Assembly (NCBI GenBank): GCA_947377425.1 | Contig: CANCFZ010000130.1 | Coordinates: 1 to 6,864, forward strand | Source: Flavobacteriaceae bacterium | GTDB lineage: Bacteria > Bacteroidota > Bacteroidia > Flavobacteriales > Flavobacteriaceae | DNA length: 6,864 bases | Direction of reading: 5' to 3' | Part shown: piece after piece, positions 1 through 6,298 of the stretch | Layout: each line of letters starts with the position of its first letter | How positions within the stretch are numbered: position 1 is the first letter of the stretch | Program-made: the position numbers and the translations under genes | Notes under the pieces: generated by a model | The model's database searches: none | The model's input: only the letters and a program-made list of their open reading frames with translations | What the model was told of the DNA's origin: nothing

Positions 1-1571
1 TTTTTAAGTACTTCGATCAATAATTCGGTATCTTTTGGATGCAAACCAATACTTGGCTCGTCTAAAATATACATAGAACCTACCAAACTGCTTCCTAATG
101 AAGTTGCCAAGTTGATACGTTGCGATTCTCCGCCCGAAAGTGTTGCCGAATTTCGGTTTAATGATAAATATTCTAAACCTACATTGCTTAAAAAAGCCAA
201 TCGGCTGTTGATTTCGATTAATAATCGTTTAGAAACCGTAGTGTCATATTCAGACAATTTCAAATCAGAAAAAAACGGAATCAAGCGTTTGATAGATAAA
301 TCTACTAAATCAGAAATTGTTTTGCCTCCAACTTGAATGTAATTGGCTTCTACACGAAGTCGTTTTCCTTTACAAACGTTGCATTTGGTTTTGCCACGGT
401 ACCGCGATAGCATTACACGGTTTTGTATTTTATAATTCTTTTCTTCTAATTCTTTAAAGAAATCATTCAAACCTTGAAAGTATTGATTTCCTTTCCAAAT
501 CAATTCTTTTTGAGCTTCGGTAAGTTCAAAATACGGTTTGTGAATAGGAAAATCAAATTTGTAGGCTTTGTTTACCAATTCGTCACGATACCAACCCATG
601 CTTTCACCACGCCAAGGATAAATGGCATTTTCAAATATAGAAAGAGCAGTATTCGGAATTACCAATTCATCGTCAATTCCAATGATATTTCCGTAGCCTT
701 CACAAGTTGGGCAAGCGCCATACGGATTGTTAAAACTAAACAAATGCACATTGGGTTCTAAGAATGTCATGCCATCTAATTCAAAATTAGCACTGAATTC
801 TAATCGCGAATTGTCTTTTAAATCTTGTAAAAAACAAACACCTTTTCCTTCAAAGAAAGCCGTTTGAATAGCATCAGATAATCGATTAAAAAAGTCTTCC
901 TCTTCTTTAACAACAATTCTATCAATGATTAATAAGGTGTTTTTTAGAGTAAGTTTTGTTTTGGCTTGGTCTAATGCATCAAGGCGAATCATTTCGTTAT
1001 CAACCAAAATTCTCGCAAAACCTTGTTGCAAGAGTACTTTTAGTTTGTCTTCTAATTTTCTGCCTTCTTCTAAATAAATAGGTGATAAAAGTAACCAGCG
1101 ACTGTCTAATTCAAAAGTTTTTACTTTGTTGATGACATCTGAAACAGTGTCTTTTTTTACTTCGTTACCGGATACTGGTGAAATAGTTTTTCCAATTCGA
1201 GCGAAAAGTAATTTTAAATAATCATATATTTCGGTTGAGGTTCCAACAGTTGAACGCGCATTGGTAGTATTTACCTTTTGCTCAATAGCTATTGCAGGAG
1301 CGATTCCTTTGATGTATTCAACTTTAGGTTTGTCCAATCGCCCCAAGAATTGACGTGCATACGATGATAGACTTTCTACATAACGGCGTTGTCCTTCGGC
1401 ATACAAAGTATCGAAAGCTAATGATGATTTTCCAGAACCCGAAAGCCCAGTAATCACTACAAGTTTATTTCGAGGGATAGCTACATCCAAATTTCTTAAA
1501 TTGTGAATGGCAGCTCCTTTTATTAATATGTTTTTCTTTGGTTCGAGTGTAGTAATATCTTTTGGAATCAT
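1..1571 (-). CDS. uvrA: UvrA, excinuclease ABC subunit A (N-terminal part, cut by window edge)
   Basis: UvrA is the ATP-driven DNA damage sensor of nucleotide excision repair; as a dimer it loads UvrB at lesions in the cytoplasm. The reading frame begins at an ATG (1571-1569) with the N-terminus MIPKDITTLEPKKNI and stays open to the left edge, giving about 523 of the roughly 940 residues usual for the family. Visible motifs: Walker A GLSGSGKSS (residues 42-50), the typical stretch YAEGQRRYVESLSSYARQFL soon after it, CPTC (C287, C290), a second CxxC at C397/C400 in CNVCKGKRLR, the ABC signature LSGGESQR (478-485) and Walker B ILDEPSIGLH (502-511). All belong to the first ATPase half; the second half lies outside the window. 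One oddity: the CxxC pair that normally completes the first zinc module is missing, with ELDGM (264-268) in its place. Transcribed divergently from the metal operon and probably unrelated to it in function. Confidence 0.98.
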   Translation of the reverse strand, partial: MIPKDITTLEPKKNILIKGAAIHNLRNLDVAIPRNKLVVITGLSGSGKSSLAFDTLYAEGQRRYVESLSSYARQFLGRLDKPKVEYIKGIAPAIAIEQKVNTTNARSTVGTSTEIYDYLKLLFARIGKTISPVSGNEVKKDTVSDVINKVKTFELDSRWLLLSPIYLEEGRKLEDKLKVLLQQGFARILVDNEMIRLDALDQAKTKLTLKNTLLIIDRIVVKEEEDFFNRLSDAIQTAFFEGKGVCFLQDLKDNSRLEFSANFELDGMTFLEPNVHLFSFNNPYGACPTCEGYGNIIGIDDELVIPNTALSIFENAIYPWRGESMGWYRDELVNKAYKFDFPIHKPYFELTEAQKELIWKGNQYFQGLNDFFKELEEKNYKIQNRVMLSRYRGKTKCNVCKGKRLRVEANYIQVGGKTISDLVDLSIKRLIPFFSDLKLSEYDTTVSKRLLIEINSRLAFLSNVGLEYLSLNRNSATLSGGESQRINLATSLGSSLVGSMYILDEPSIGLHPKDTELLIEVLK

Positions 1572-1590
1572 AACAAAAAATCAATTTTCG

Positions 1591-1598
1591 CAAAGGTA
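1591..1598 (-). promoter_or_regulatory. Candidate -7 element of the uvrA promoter
   Basis: On the minus strand these bases read TACCTTTG, an exact fit to the Bacteroidota -7 consensus TAnnTTTG, and they sit about 20 nt upstream of the uvrA start codon. That would give a very short leader. The partner -33 TTG is poorly placed: the nearest clear one (CAA on the plus strand at 1626-1628) is 27 nt away, longer than the usual 17-23. The call rests on the -7 element and its position only. Confidence 0.45.
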
Positions 1599-1635
1599 AT
1601 CATTTCTCGAATGAGAATTATGGTTCAACAAATCA

Positions 1636-1643
1636 CAAATTTG
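1636..1643. repeat. Perfect 8-bp palindrome overlapping the -33 element
   Basis: CAAATTTG is a perfect palindrome that overlaps the proposed -33 TTTG of the rightward promoter, a suitable position for an operator. It is short and AT-rich, so chance is a real alternative. Confidence 0.2.
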
Positions 1644-1672
1644 ATGTAGTTGTTTTTTTAACATTATATTTG
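1640..1672 (+). promoter_or_regulatory. Candidate housekeeping-type promoter of the rightward operon
   Basis: TATATTTG at 1665-1672 matches the Bacteroidota -7 consensus TAnnTTTG, and TTTG at 1640-1643 lies 21 nt upstream, inside the 17-23 nt spacing expected for the -33 element. Transcription would start near 1678-1680 and leave a leader of about 105 nt before the sigma factor gene. It is the best promoter match seen upstream of the seven-gene run. Whether the operon also has a promoter read by its own ECF sigma factor could not be decided, because that consensus is unknown. Confidence 0.55.
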
Positions 1673-1685
1673 GAATAGATTTACA

Positions 1686-1708
1686 ACATTAAAAATTATT
1701 CTTAATGT
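1686..1708. repeat. Inverted repeat in the leader of the operon
   Basis: ACATTAA (1686-1692) and TTAATGT (1702-1708) are perfect 7-bp inverted arms around a 9-nt spacer. They lie just downstream of the predicted transcription start, so they could be a protein-binding site or a weak hairpin in the leader. No U-tract of terminator type directly follows. The low complexity of the region keeps confidence low. Confidence 0.25.
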
Positions 1709-1783
1709 AACTTAATTTTTTAATGGTTCAAAAAGCAACGCAAGTTAATTATCAAAACGACATCTAAAATTAAAAATCTGCAT

Positions 1784-2362
1784 TTGGAAGAAAAAGAATT
1801 TATATCAAGATTAAGACAGAACGATCAAAATGCGTTCCAAATTTTGGTAGATTTATTTTCCAAAAGGGTGTACAATACTTGCATTGGGATGCTTCAAAAT
1901 ATGGAAGATGCCGAAGATGTAACACAAGAAATTTTCATTACAATTCATTTGAATATTAAAGAATTCAAGGAAGAGTCTTCACTTTCTACATGGATTTATC
2001 GAATAACAGTTAATAAATGTTTGGAGTTTATTCGAAAGAAAAACAGGAAGAAACGTTCGGGAATCTTTAAGTCGATTTTTTCTTCTGATGGCGAACGAGC
2101 TATAGAAAATCATTCCGATTTCATTCATCCAGGAATTCTATTAGAAAATCAGGAGCGTTCTAAAGTAGTATTTAAAGCTATTGATTTACTGCCTGAACAA
2201 CAACGAACAGCTTATATTCTGCATAAGATAGAACAAGTCAGTTATAATGAAATAGCTGAAATAATGGAATTATCTCTATCTGCTGTTGAATCCTTGCTTT
2301 TTAGAGGAAAACAGAATTTGAAGAAACATTTGGCCATTTATTATGAAGAAAATGAAAAGTAA
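1784..2362 (+). CDS. ECF-type RNA polymerase sigma factor (TTG start)
   Basis: A 192-residue group 4 (ECF) sigma factor that directs core RNA polymerase to a small set of promoters. Region 2 covers about residues 14-90, with DAEDVTQEIFI (42-52) and STWIYRITVNKC (68-79) followed by a basic run RKKNRKKR (84-91). Region 4 covers about 136-183, starting LPEQQRTAYILHKIE and containing the helix-turn-helix YNEIAEIMELSLSAVES (154-170). Regions 3 and 1.1 are absent, as expected for ECF factors. The frame is open back to a stop at 1721-1723 but contains no ATG or GTG in that stretch; the TTG at 1784 gives the N-terminus (M)EEKEFISRL, where the family usually begins. The next gene encodes a small membrane protein likely to be its anti-sigma factor, and a periplasmic metal-sensor-like protein follows, which suggests control by an envelope signal. 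The target promoters are unknown; its own operon is the obvious candidate. Confidence 0.93.
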   Translation: MEEKEFISRLRQNDQNAFQILVDLFSKRVYNTCIGMLQNMEDAEDVTQEIFITIHLNIKEFKEESSLSTWIYRITVNKCLEFIRKKNRKKRSGIFKSIFSSDGERAIENHSDFIHPGILLENQERSKVVFKAIDLLPEQQRTAYILHKIEQVSYNEIAEIMELSLSAVESLLFRGKQNLKKHLAIYYEENEK

Positions 2363-2398
2363 CCGCAAGTTTTTAAAACAAATAACATCTATAATAAC

Positions 2399-2680
2399 AT
2401 GAACACAAAAGAAAATTGGATCGAAGAAACTTTAAATTCATTGGATGATATCCAAAGAGTAGAAGTTCCTTTGTCTTTGAGTTCTTCTTTAGTGAACAAT
2501 TCAAAACAAAAAGAAATAAGATTGAGTGCTATTCAAAAATGGGCAATTGCAGCTAGTGTAATAGTTTTGTTGGGCATCAACTTGATTTCGATAACAGAAT
2601 ATTCTAAAAAATCGAAAAATGTATCTTCAAATGAAGGTACGAATGTTATTTATAAAGAATATTTTTCAAGTGATTATTAA
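2399..2680 (+). CDS. Small single-pass membrane protein, probable anti-sigma factor
   Basis: A 93-residue protein with a hydrophilic N-terminal part (1-45), one hydrophobic segment (about 48-65, WAIAASVIVLLGINLISI) and a short polar C-terminal part ending YKEYFSSDY. No zinc-binding HxxxCxxC motif is seen, so it is not a classical ZAS anti-sigma factor. The N-terminal part NWIEETLNSLDDIQRVEVP looks like the short amphipathic segment common in tiny membrane proteins encoded next to Bacteroidota ECF sigma factors. Its size and one-helix layout match CnrY of Cupriavidus, whose short cytoplasmic segment holds the sigma factor CnrH. It lies 36 nt after the sigma gene and 11 nt before the sensor-like gene. 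The anti-sigma role is inferred from position and architecture, not from sequence identity. The topology (N-terminus inside) is predicted from WAIAAS preceded by KQK and R/K residues on the N-terminal side. Confidence 0.7.
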   Translation: MNTKENWIEETLNSLDDIQRVEVPLSLSSSLVNNSKQKEIRLSAIQKWAIAASVIVLLGINLISITEYSKKSKNVSSNEGTNVIYKEYFSSDY

Positions 2681-2691
2681 AACAAACAAGT

Positions 2692-3189
2692 ATGAACAAT
2701 TCTAAATTTTTAAAAATTGTAATTGTACTCTTATTGCTTATCAATTTAAGTACGATTTCATTTATGTGGTTTAACAAACCTCCCAAAAGAGATGCTGTTA
2801 GAGATTTTTTAGCAAAAGAATTACAGTTTACGGCTAAACAAAGAGAGCAATTTGCAGCTCTAAAAAAAGCTCATAGAACCGAAATAGAAGCTTTGAAAGA
2901 ATCTAATAAAGAAAATCATGATGCTTATTTTGATTTATTGAAAAACCCTAATGTAGATTCAGTAACGGTTAGCAAAGCTGCGCACGACATTATTTTAATC
3001 AAAGAAAAAGAAGAGTTGTCTACGTTTTATCATTTTCAAAAAGTAAGAGCACTTTGTGATGAAAAGCAAAAGCAAAAATTTGATGAAATCATAAAAGATG
3101 CAGCTCGCATGATGGCACCACCAAGAGAAGGACAAGGGCCGCCGCCAAGAAGAGAAGGAGAAGATGGACCGCCGCCGCCAAGACCATAA
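2692..3189 (+). CDS. Membrane-anchored Spy/CpxP/CnrX-like periplasmic metal-sensor protein
   Basis: A 165-residue protein with an N-terminal hydrophobic helix (about 7-26, no clear cleavage site, so probably an anchor), an all-helical periplasmic domain (about 33-138) and a proline/arginine/glutamate tail (143-165). The helical domain has the heavy-metal sensor/resistance pattern: RDFLAKELQFTAKQREQF at 37-54, then a long charged helix, then FYHFQKVRALCDEKQKQKFDEII (112-134), the equivalent of the family's HF..(V/I)R.LC.PEQ..KF segment. Potential metal ligands are H61, H76, H98, H114, C122, M140 and M141; the HxxxH pair of CnrX near the first helix is not present, so the binding site, if any, differs. 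Placed between a probable anti-sigma factor and copper-handling genes, it probably senses metal or envelope stress and relieves the anti-sigma factor. A general chaperone role like Spy is the alternative. Confidence 0.8.
   Translation: MNNSKFLKIVIVLLLLINLSTISFMWFNKPPKRDAVRDFLAKELQFTAKQREQFAALKKAHRTEIEALKESNKENHDAYFDLLKNPNVDSVTVSKAAHDIILIKEKEELSTFYHFQKVRALCDEKQKQKFDEIIKDAARMMAPPREGQGPPPRREGEDGPPPPRP
3118..3186 (+). repeat. Imperfect tandem repeat encoding a PPPRREG-type tail
   Basis: The last ~23 codons of the metal-sensor-like gene repeat a block of the form PPREGQG / PPPRREGEDG / PPPPRP. The DNA is much richer in G and C (runs of GCCGCC) than the AT-rich sequence around it, because proline is encoded here by CCG and CCA. 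Such slippage-prone repeats can vary in copy number. The tail is expected to be flexible and to lie in the periplasm. Confidence 0.6.
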
Positions 3190-3191
3190 TT

Positions 3192-3899
3192 ATGTTTAGA
3201 AGGATAGCATTTTTTTTAAGTATAATGATTGTGTTGTTATGTCTTTCATTTCAAATTAAAGTAGAAAAAAAAGACATTCAATTTGTTATTGAACCAAGAT
3301 TTGATAAGGAAGATTTGGTTTTGAATAAAGCTAAATACATCACTTTAAAAAAAGATACAATTTCAATAACAACATTAAAATTTTATATTTCAAATGTGGT
3401 TTTAGAATATGAAAATGGTACTGAATATAAAGAGCCTAAAAGTGTTCATTTGATTGATATAGAAGAATTAAATACGTTGCAATTTCAGTTGAAAAAAACA
3501 CCAGATTTAAAGATTAAAAAAATACAATTCAACATTGGAATTGATAGTTTAACTACTGTTTCAGGAAATTTATATGGCGATTTAGATCCATCATTAGGAA
3601 TGTATTGGGCTTGGAATACTGGATATACTAATATGAAATTAGAAGGAAAAAGCAACAGTTGTCAAACTTTAAAAAAAGACTTTCAATTTCATATTGGAGG
3701 TTATTTACCCAATCAAAATGCGTTGCAAGAAGTAAGTTTTAGTGTTCCAGATAATGCCACAACACTACATCTAAAAATGGATTTGAGTAAGTGGTTGAAT
3801 GAAATTTCTTTAAATGAAACTAATTCCATTATGATTCCAGGAGCAAAGGCTATTGCGATGTCTGAGTTGTATAAAAATATGTTTAAAATAACACAATAA
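3192..3899 (+). CDS. MbnP-family periplasmic copper-binding protein
   Basis: A 235-residue exported protein: an N-terminal hydrophobic segment (about 5-20) follows MFRR, and the rest looks like a beta-rich periplasmic domain. It is recognised as MbnP-like from TLKFYISNVVLEYENG (61-76, the family's opening strand pattern), the hallmark NLYGDLDPSLGMYWAW (126-141) continuing NTGYTNMKLEGKS (142-154), and the FHIGGY segment (166-171). MbnP of methanotrophs binds copper only after its di-heme partner MbnH converts a tryptophan to kynurenine; W139 and W141 in the hallmark are the natural candidates here, with H86, H167, H193, M137 and C157 as other possible ligands. A di-heme peroxidase gene lies three genes downstream, which supports the pairing. 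The ATG is only 2 nt after the previous stop, so translation is probably coupled. C17 lies in the hydrophobic segment but the residues before it (VLL) make a poor lipobox, so lipidation is doubtful. The copper role is known for the family and inferred here. Confidence 0.85.
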   Translation: MFRRIAFFLSIMIVLLCLSFQIKVEKKDIQFVIEPRFDKEDLVLNKAKYITLKKDTISITTLKFYISNVVLEYENGTEYKEPKSVHLIDIEELNTLQFQLKKTPDLKIKKIQFNIGIDSLTTVSGNLYGDLDPSLGMYWAWNTGYTNMKLEGKSNSCQTLKKDFQFHIGGYLPNQNALQEVSFSVPDNATTLHLKMDLSKWLNEISLNETNSIMIPGAKAIAMSELYKNMFKITQ

Positions 3900-3914
3900 A
3901 TAATTGACTAACCA

Positions 3915-5654
3915 ATGACAATACAATTCAATATGAAAAACAAATTACAATTAATGTTGCTTGTCCTTTTGATTAGCCACGGTATTAGAGCACAATACAA
4001 TACTATGCCAATGCCAGAAGCATTGACAGGAACAACATTTAATTTGAATATTCATGAAACTACCAAACAATTGGTTACTGGAAATCAAACTATAACGGGT
4101 GCTATTAATAATGAAAGTTTTTGGGGTCCTACTTTATTCATCAACAAAGGAGATTTGGTTCACATGAATGTTACTAATAACTTGAATGAATCGACTACAT
4201 TGCATTGGCACGGAATGCATTTACCTTCTGTAATGGATGGAGGTCCTCATCAAATCATTCCCCAAGGAACCTTATGGCAACCCTATTGGACGGTAATGAA
4301 TCAAGCTTCTACCTTATGGTATCATCCACATTTACATCAAACGACACAAGCCCAATTGACAAAAGGAATTGGAGGTTTTATCATTGTAAAAGACCCAATT
4401 GAATCGGCTTTAGCTTTACCAAGAACCTATGGTGTAGACGATATTGTACTTGCACTAACTAGTAGAAGTTATAATACTACTACCAATACCTTTGTAAGTT
4501 CCACTCGTGTTTATGGTGATTATATGCTATCTAACGGAACTCCTAATGCACAGATTAGTTTACCAAAGCAATATGTAAGAATGCGAATTTTAAATGCAGA
4601 AATTGAAAGAGGTTATAATTTAGGATTTAGTGATAATAGAACCTTCTACATAATAGGAAATGATGGAGGACTTTTAAATGCTCCAGTAGCGGTTACTAGA
4701 GTGAAGTTGATGGTTGGTGAGCGTGTCGAGATTATGGTTAATTTAGGAAATGATAGTGTTGGTTCAAGTATTGATTTGAAGGCTTATAATTCGGGTCAAA
4801 CTTTCGGTTTTCCTGGAGGAGAACCAAATACTACTGGAGATTTTGGAAGTTTGTTGAATAATGTTGATTTTAATGTTTTACATATTAATGTGGCAGCAAC
4901 AACAACTGCTACTACACCAATAACTGTTGTGCCAACTACATTAGCAAATAACACCTATTGGACAGCAGCAGATGCAACCGTAACTCGTGCCGTAGCTGTT
5001 ACTAATGGAAATCCTGGTCCTGCAAGTGTTCCTTTTAATTTTGATAATACTTCCTTTGTTTTAGCAACTATAAACAAAACAGTAAACCTTAATGATATTG
5101 AAAAATGGACTGTTACTAACAGTAATGTTTTCGGGCATTCTTTTCACATTCATGATATAGAGTTTAAAATTGTAGCTCGAAACGGAAGCGCAACCGCTGT
5201 TGGAACGCACGAGTCGGGATGGAAAGATACTTTTTATTTACCTAAAAACGAGTCGGTAACTTTTGTAGCAAAATTTGATGACTTTGCAGATTCAGATATC
5301 AATCATCCCTATATGTATCATTGTCATTTTGGAGGTCATGAAGATGGCGGAATGATGGGACAATTTATAGTTGCAGGAACTATGGCAAATAATCAAGAAG
5401 AAGCTCCGTCAACTGCATTTAGTTTGTATCCAAATCCAGCAAATGATAGATTGTTTGTTAATTTAAAAGATACTTCAGCAGAGATTTATTATGTAACAAT
5501 TTCAACAATACAAGGTAGAGTTGTTATGATGCTACCACAACCAGAATGGAAAAATGGAATAGATATTTCATCATTAGAAGCTGGAGTTTATACCTTTCAA
5601 ATGATGGATAAACAAACTAAAAGTGTGACAACTAAAAAATTCATAAAAAAATAA
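3915..5654 (+). CDS. Multicopper oxidase with C-terminal T9SS sorting domain
   Basis: A 579-residue laccase/CueO/CotA-type oxidase that would couple one-electron oxidation of a substrate (possibly Cu(I) or phenolics) to reduction of O2 to water. All four copper motifs are intact: HWHG (97-100), HPHLH (137-141), HSFHIHD (408-414) and HCHFGGHEDGGMM (469-481). H408, C470, H475 and axial M480 should form the type 1 site, the other histidines the trinuclear centre. The first cupredoxin domain runs from about 30 to 165, the last from about 375 to 490. There is no CueO-like methionine-rich insert before the last motifs. Residues 500-579 form a type A T9SS sorting domain: LYPNPANDRLFVNL (504-517), ISSLEAGVYTFQM, and a basic end KKFIKK. 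The protein should therefore be carried across the outer membrane. The start at 3915 gives MTIQFN before the signal peptide; the ATG at 3933 (MKNKLQLMLLVLLISHGIRA, cleavage before Q) is the more typical start and is preferred. It lies 15 nt after the MbnP-like gene. Confidence 0.95.
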   Translation: MTIQFNMKNKLQLMLLVLLISHGIRAQYNTMPMPEALTGTTFNLNIHETTKQLVTGNQTITGAINNESFWGPTLFINKGDLVHMNVTNNLNESTTLHWHGMHLPSVMDGGPHQIIPQGTLWQPYWTVMNQASTLWYHPHLHQTTQAQLTKGIGGFIIVKDPIESALALPRTYGVDDIVLALTSRSYNTTTNTFVSSTRVYGDYMLSNGTPNAQISLPKQYVRMRILNAEIERGYNLGFSDNRTFYIIGNDGGLLNAPVAVTRVKLMVGERVEIMVNLGNDSVGSSIDLKAYNSGQTFGFPGGEPNTTGDFGSLLNNVDFNVLHINVAATTTATTPITVVPTTLANNTYWTAADATVTRAVAVTNGNPGPASVPFNFDNTSFVLATINKTVNLNDIEKWTVTNSNVFGHSFHIHDIEFKIVARNGSATAVGTHESGWKDTFYLPKNESVTFVAKFDDFADSDINHPYMYHCHFGGHEDGGMMGQFIVAGTMANNQEEAPSTAFSLYPNPANDRLFVNLKDTSAEIYYVTISTIQGRVVMMLPQPEWKNGIDISSLEAGVYTFQMMDKQTKSVTTKKFIKK

Positions 5655-5657
5655 ACT

Positions 5658-6284
5658 ATGAAAAAAGTATTGTTTTTTTTTTCTACTGTTGCATTTGTAT
5701 TTGTTTTTTGTAGTTATACTTTTATCGATAAAGGTAAAATTGTTACAAATTTTAAATTAAAAAATGCCACTAATAACGAATGGGTTTCACTTTCAGATTA
5801 TAAAGAAGCTAAAGGATTTATTGTAATTTTCACCTGTAACAAATGTCCGATGGCAAAGTTTTATTCGCAAAGATTGAATCAAATGGATGCTAAATATAAA
5901 AAAATGGGAGTACCAGTTTTAGCAATAAATTCAATGGATACTTTGGCTTATGCTGAAGAGTCCTTCAAACTAATGCAAAAGAAAACAAAGAAAGAGCAAT
6001 TTACTTTTCCATATTTGCAAGATAAAAAACAAAATATTGCAAAAGAGTTTAAAGCTACGCATACACCACAAGCTTATGTAATTTGGAAAAATAAATCGGG
6101 TAAGAATGTTATAAAATATCAAGGAGCTATTGATGATAATGCAGGTGAACCAGAAAAAGCAAAACATCATTTTTTGATTGATGCTGTAGATGAATTGTTA
6201 CAAAATAAAGAGGTTTCTACACCAAAATCAGAATCATTTGGTTGTAGAATATTTTTTAGGGGACAACTTCAAACAATGGATTAA
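5658..6284 (+). CDS. Exported thioredoxin-fold (redoxin/AhpC-TSA-like) protein with CNKC motif
   Basis: A 208-residue protein with a signal peptide or anchor (MKKVLFFFSTVAFVFVFCS) and a thioredoxin-like domain from about 28 to 185. The motif FTCNKCPMAKFY (58-69) supplies the redox pair C60/C63, and THTPQAYVI (134-142) supplies the cis-proline P137. The stretch GAIDDN (156-161) and the ending FGCRIFF (194-200) match the family of periplasmic redoxins that end in GC.I.(W/F), which carry a third conserved cysteine, here C196. The CxxCP motif differs from the CxxxC of SCO copper chaperones, so SCO is not the right name, although a copper-delivery or thiol-reducing role fits the operon. It could keep cysteines of the neighbouring copper proteins reduced or support haem attachment to the downstream cytochrome. 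It starts 3 nt after the oxidase gene stops. The precise substrate is unknown. Confidence 0.85.
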   Translation: MKKVLFFFSTVAFVFVFCSYTFIDKGKIVTNFKLKNATNNEWVSLSDYKEAKGFIVIFTCNKCPMAKFYSQRLNQMDAKYKKMGVPVLAINSMDTLAYAEESFKLMQKKTKKEQFTFPYLQDKKQNIAKEFKATHTPQAYVIWKNKSGKNVIKYQGAIDDNAGEPEKAKHHFLIDAVDELLQNKEVSTPKSESFGCRIFFRGQLQTMD

Positions 6285-6298
6285 AAGTAAATTGTGAT

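Noticed and set aside
112..761. Plus-strand open frames at 112-336 and 474-761
   Set aside because: They lie antisense to the conserved uvrA frame, whose motifs run through both stretches; their translations show no recognisable domain.
1693..1730. Rho-independent terminator in the uvrA/sigma intergenic region
   Set aside because: The inverted repeat is entirely AT-rich with a 9-nt spacer, and both neighbouring genes point away from the region, so no terminator is expected there.
4205..4402. Open frame inside the multicopper oxidase gene
   Set aside because: Out-of-frame shadow over the HWHG and HPHLH coding region.
5658..6284. SCO-type copper chaperone
   Set aside because: SCO proteins have CxxxC plus a downstream conserved histidine; this protein has CxxC with a cis-proline and the ending typical of redoxins.
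6245..6297. Possible frameshift at the end of the redoxin gene, since the +1 frame reads GDNFKQWIKSKL before a stop
   Set aside because: The annotated frame carries the family's conserved FGC.I.. ending right up to residue 200, so no frameshift is needed.
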